This document shows positions 34,925 through 36,166 of a stretch of DNA of 36,166 nt, in pieces. A model generated the notes under the pieces. The model was given only the letters and a program-made list of their open reading frames with translations. It had not been told where the DNA came from and did not search any database. The DNA comes from Pseudolactococcus hodotermopsidis (lineage in GTDB: Bacteria > Bacillota > Bacilli > Lactobacillales > Streptococcaceae): assembly GCF_011170085.1 (NCBI RefSeq), contig NZ_BLLI01000015.1, positions 1 through 36,166 on the forward strand, in the 5' to 3' direction. Both the position numbers and the translations under genes were made by a program. Within the stretch, counting starts at the first letter, position 1. Every line of letters starts with the position of its first letter.

Positions 34925-35986
34925 ATGACAGAAAAGAGAAAGCAAACATTGGTAAACATTCGTGATATTGCAAAACAAGCTGCTGTTTCTCCCGGAACAG
35001 TTTCCCGCGTCCTAAATAATGACCCAACACTTTCGATTAACGAACAAACACGTGAGCGGATTCATCAGATTTGTAAGGAGCTAAACTACGTCCCTCGTAA
35101 ATATCGTGGGCGAAATAAAGGGCGTTGTGTCGGTATTATCTCAGCGATTTCACGCGAAATTGAGTCTGACGATGCTTATTATCGACAGATTCGTGAAAAA
35201 ACGATTCAATCTCTTAAAGCGCAAGAATACTGTGTTGATTTCATGATTTTCCTGCCTTATCTAGCGCATAATTGGGAGAGAATCAAGCAAGTTGACTGCA
35301 TTGTTGTGATTGGTTTTATCAAAAAAAGCATTCACGAACAACTTTATCAGCTCAATCCACATTTAATCATCGTTGATGACCATCATTGCGCCGATCATTA
35401 TTCTTCTGTTTCGGTCAATCTGTACCAAGAAATGAAAAATATGCTTGATTATGCGGCAAGTTTAGGCCACGAAAACATTACTTTTATTACTGGAAAAAAC
35501 GCACGCTTAGGCATTAAAAACGAAACAGTTTCTCATGAATTAGGAGAACGTGACCGCGCTTACGAAGAATGGATGTTGACACACAATTTAAGTCACTTCA
35601 AGCAACTTTTCATTGGCGAGGGGTGGTATGCTCAATCTGGCTATGAAGAAACAGGAAAATTATTGTCCCAAAATAAGCCACTCCCAAGTTTGATAATCGC
35701 AGGTTCTGACCTACTTGCCTTAGGCATTATCCGACGACTAGCCGAAAACAAGATTGCCGTGCCAAATGACATCTCAATTTGTAGCTTTGACGATTTAGAA
35801 ATGGCGGAATTTTTAACCCCCTCACTCACAACACTAAGAATTGACATTGACCAAATGGTTTACTGGGTCACCCACCTCTGCAAAAAAATTATGAGCGAAA
35901 AAGAATTCATGCCCGCACGCATTGTTTTATCTGGCAAATTTATTTTACGCGAAAGTCTTAAAGCTATTTCTGATGATAAAAGATAA
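34925..35986 (+). CDS. LacI/GalR-family transcriptional regulator
   Basis: The 353-residue protein has an N-terminal helix-turn-helix (NIRDIAKQAAVSPGTVSRVL) and hinge, then a periplasmic-binding-protein-like effector domain. GSDLLALGIIRRLAE, ISICSFDDLEMAEFLTPSL and LTTLRID are typical of the family. The divergent alpha-galactoside operon suggests galactose or alpha-galactosides as effector; that is inferred. ATG 34925 lacks a ribosome site. TTG 34949, giving MVNIRDIAK, has GAGAAAG before it and may be the real start. The TAA stop at 35984-35986 directly abuts the terminal repeat of the right-hand IS. Confidence 0.9.
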   Translation: MTEKRKQTLVNIRDIAKQAAVSPGTVSRVLNNDPTLSINEQTRERIHQICKELNYVPRKYRGRNKGRCVGIISAISREIESDDAYYRQIREKTIQSLKAQEYCVDFMIFLPYLAHNWERIKQVDCIVVIGFIKKSIHEQLYQLNPHLIIVDDHHCADHYSSVSVNLYQEMKNMLDYAASLGHENITFITGKNARLGIKNETVSHELGERDRAYEEWMLTHNLSHFKQLFIGEGWYAQSGYEETGKLLSQNKPLPSLIIAGSDLLALGIIRRLAENKIAVPNDISICSFDDLEMAEFLTPSLTTLRIDIDQMVYWVTHLCKKIMSEKEFMPARIVLSGKFILRESLKAISDDKR

Positions 35987-36166
35987 TAGACTTCTCCCGA
36001 AATTAAATTTCGAAATTGATAATACCACAAATTAAGGAGGCCCGAAGTAAGTGCCTCTTTCTTCGATTACGATATTTCTGAGCCATACACTTAAAGGTTT
36101 TGATTTTAGCATTGATATTCTCAATCAAAATTCTTTCCCTTGAAATACGGCGATTCTCTTTCTTAT
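35987..36166 (-). mobile_element. IS5-type insertion sequence, left end (partial, runs off the window)
   Basis: The element begins with terminal repeat TAGACTTCTCCC (35987-35998), the inverse of 193-204, and carries the transposase 3' end. Together with the left-hand copy it bounds the whole window. Both copies are transcribed toward the left. Confidence 0.75.
36003..36166 (-). CDS. IS5-family transposase, C-terminal fragment
   Basis: The last 53 codons and stop of a transposase are visible. The sequence NRRISRERILIENINAKIK contains the final acidic residue of the DDE triad (RERILIENIN), followed by KYRNRRKRHLLRASLICGII and NFEI. This is the typical end of IS5-group transposases. The upstream part lies beyond the window. 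It is a different copy from the N-terminal fragment at 1-162. Confidence 0.8.
   Translation of the reverse strand, partial: KKENRRISRERILIENINAKIKTFKCMAQKYRNRRKRHLLRASLICGIINFEI

Noticed and set aside
204-35987. A functional composite transposon carrying the whole block
   Set aside because: The cargo is mostly essential core genes in a normal-looking chromosomal order, so assembly breakage at IS copies is the simpler reading; kept only as a finding.

Overview
The window is about 36 kb of low-GC Firmicute DNA that looks like a Streptococcaceae chromosome, most likely Lactococcus or a close relative (Pseudolactococcus group). The reasons are the coaE-pmrA-rpmG cluster, ftsW next to pyruvate carboxylase, a CtsR box on clpP, a Trp T-box in front of trpEGDCFBA, two small families typical of streptococci (DUF1827, DUF1033) and a CUT1/GH36 alpha-galactoside operon. 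Nearly all genes are on the minus strand. Both ends lie inside copies of the same IS5-type element in the same orientation, so the window is either a contig broken at repeats or an IS-bounded block.

Layout: (1) 1-204, start of an IS. (2) 205-2700, a secreted trypsin/V8-like protease with six Flg_new (Listeria-Bacteroides) repeats behind a palindrome-loaded promoter, then a nested inverted-repeat element. (3) 2742-10369 minus, housekeeping: clpP, pyc, ftsW, rpmG, pmrA, coaE. (4) 10463-15284, a DUF1827 gene on plus, then on minus an SseB-domain gene, cysE, a nucleoside phosphorylase-like gene, cysS, mrnC and a DUF1033 gene, closely packed. (5) 15465-17075, a duplicated-domain lipoprotein and a 242-bp MITE-like element with perfect 16-bp terminal repeats and a target duplication. 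(6) 17076-26079 minus, the trp operon behind a Trp-specific T-box. It carries extra AT-rich genes of no evident tryptophan function at three junctions (trpE/trpG, trpG/trpD, trpB/trpF), plus a very short chorismate-mutase-like ORF between trpD and trpC. (7) 26116-28904 minus, feoA (two fused FeoA domains), feoB and the small FeoB-associated Cys-rich protein. (8) 28919-29331, non-coding with palindromes. (9) 29394-35986, alpha-galactosidase, two CUT1 permeases and a frameshifted binding-protein gene on minus, with a divergent LacI-family regulator on plus whose stop codon abuts the right-hand IS.

How the genes work together: the trp genes encode the complete path from chorismate to tryptophan, controlled by uncharged tRNA-Trp. 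The feo genes import ferrous iron. The alpha-galactoside operon would import and hydrolyse raffinose or melibiose-type sugars, but has no local ATPase gene and a broken binding-protein gene. The most unusual parts are the cargo genes in the trp operon, the MITE-like element, and the palindromic promoters of the protease and feo genes. All calls are from reading the sequence; no database search was run.
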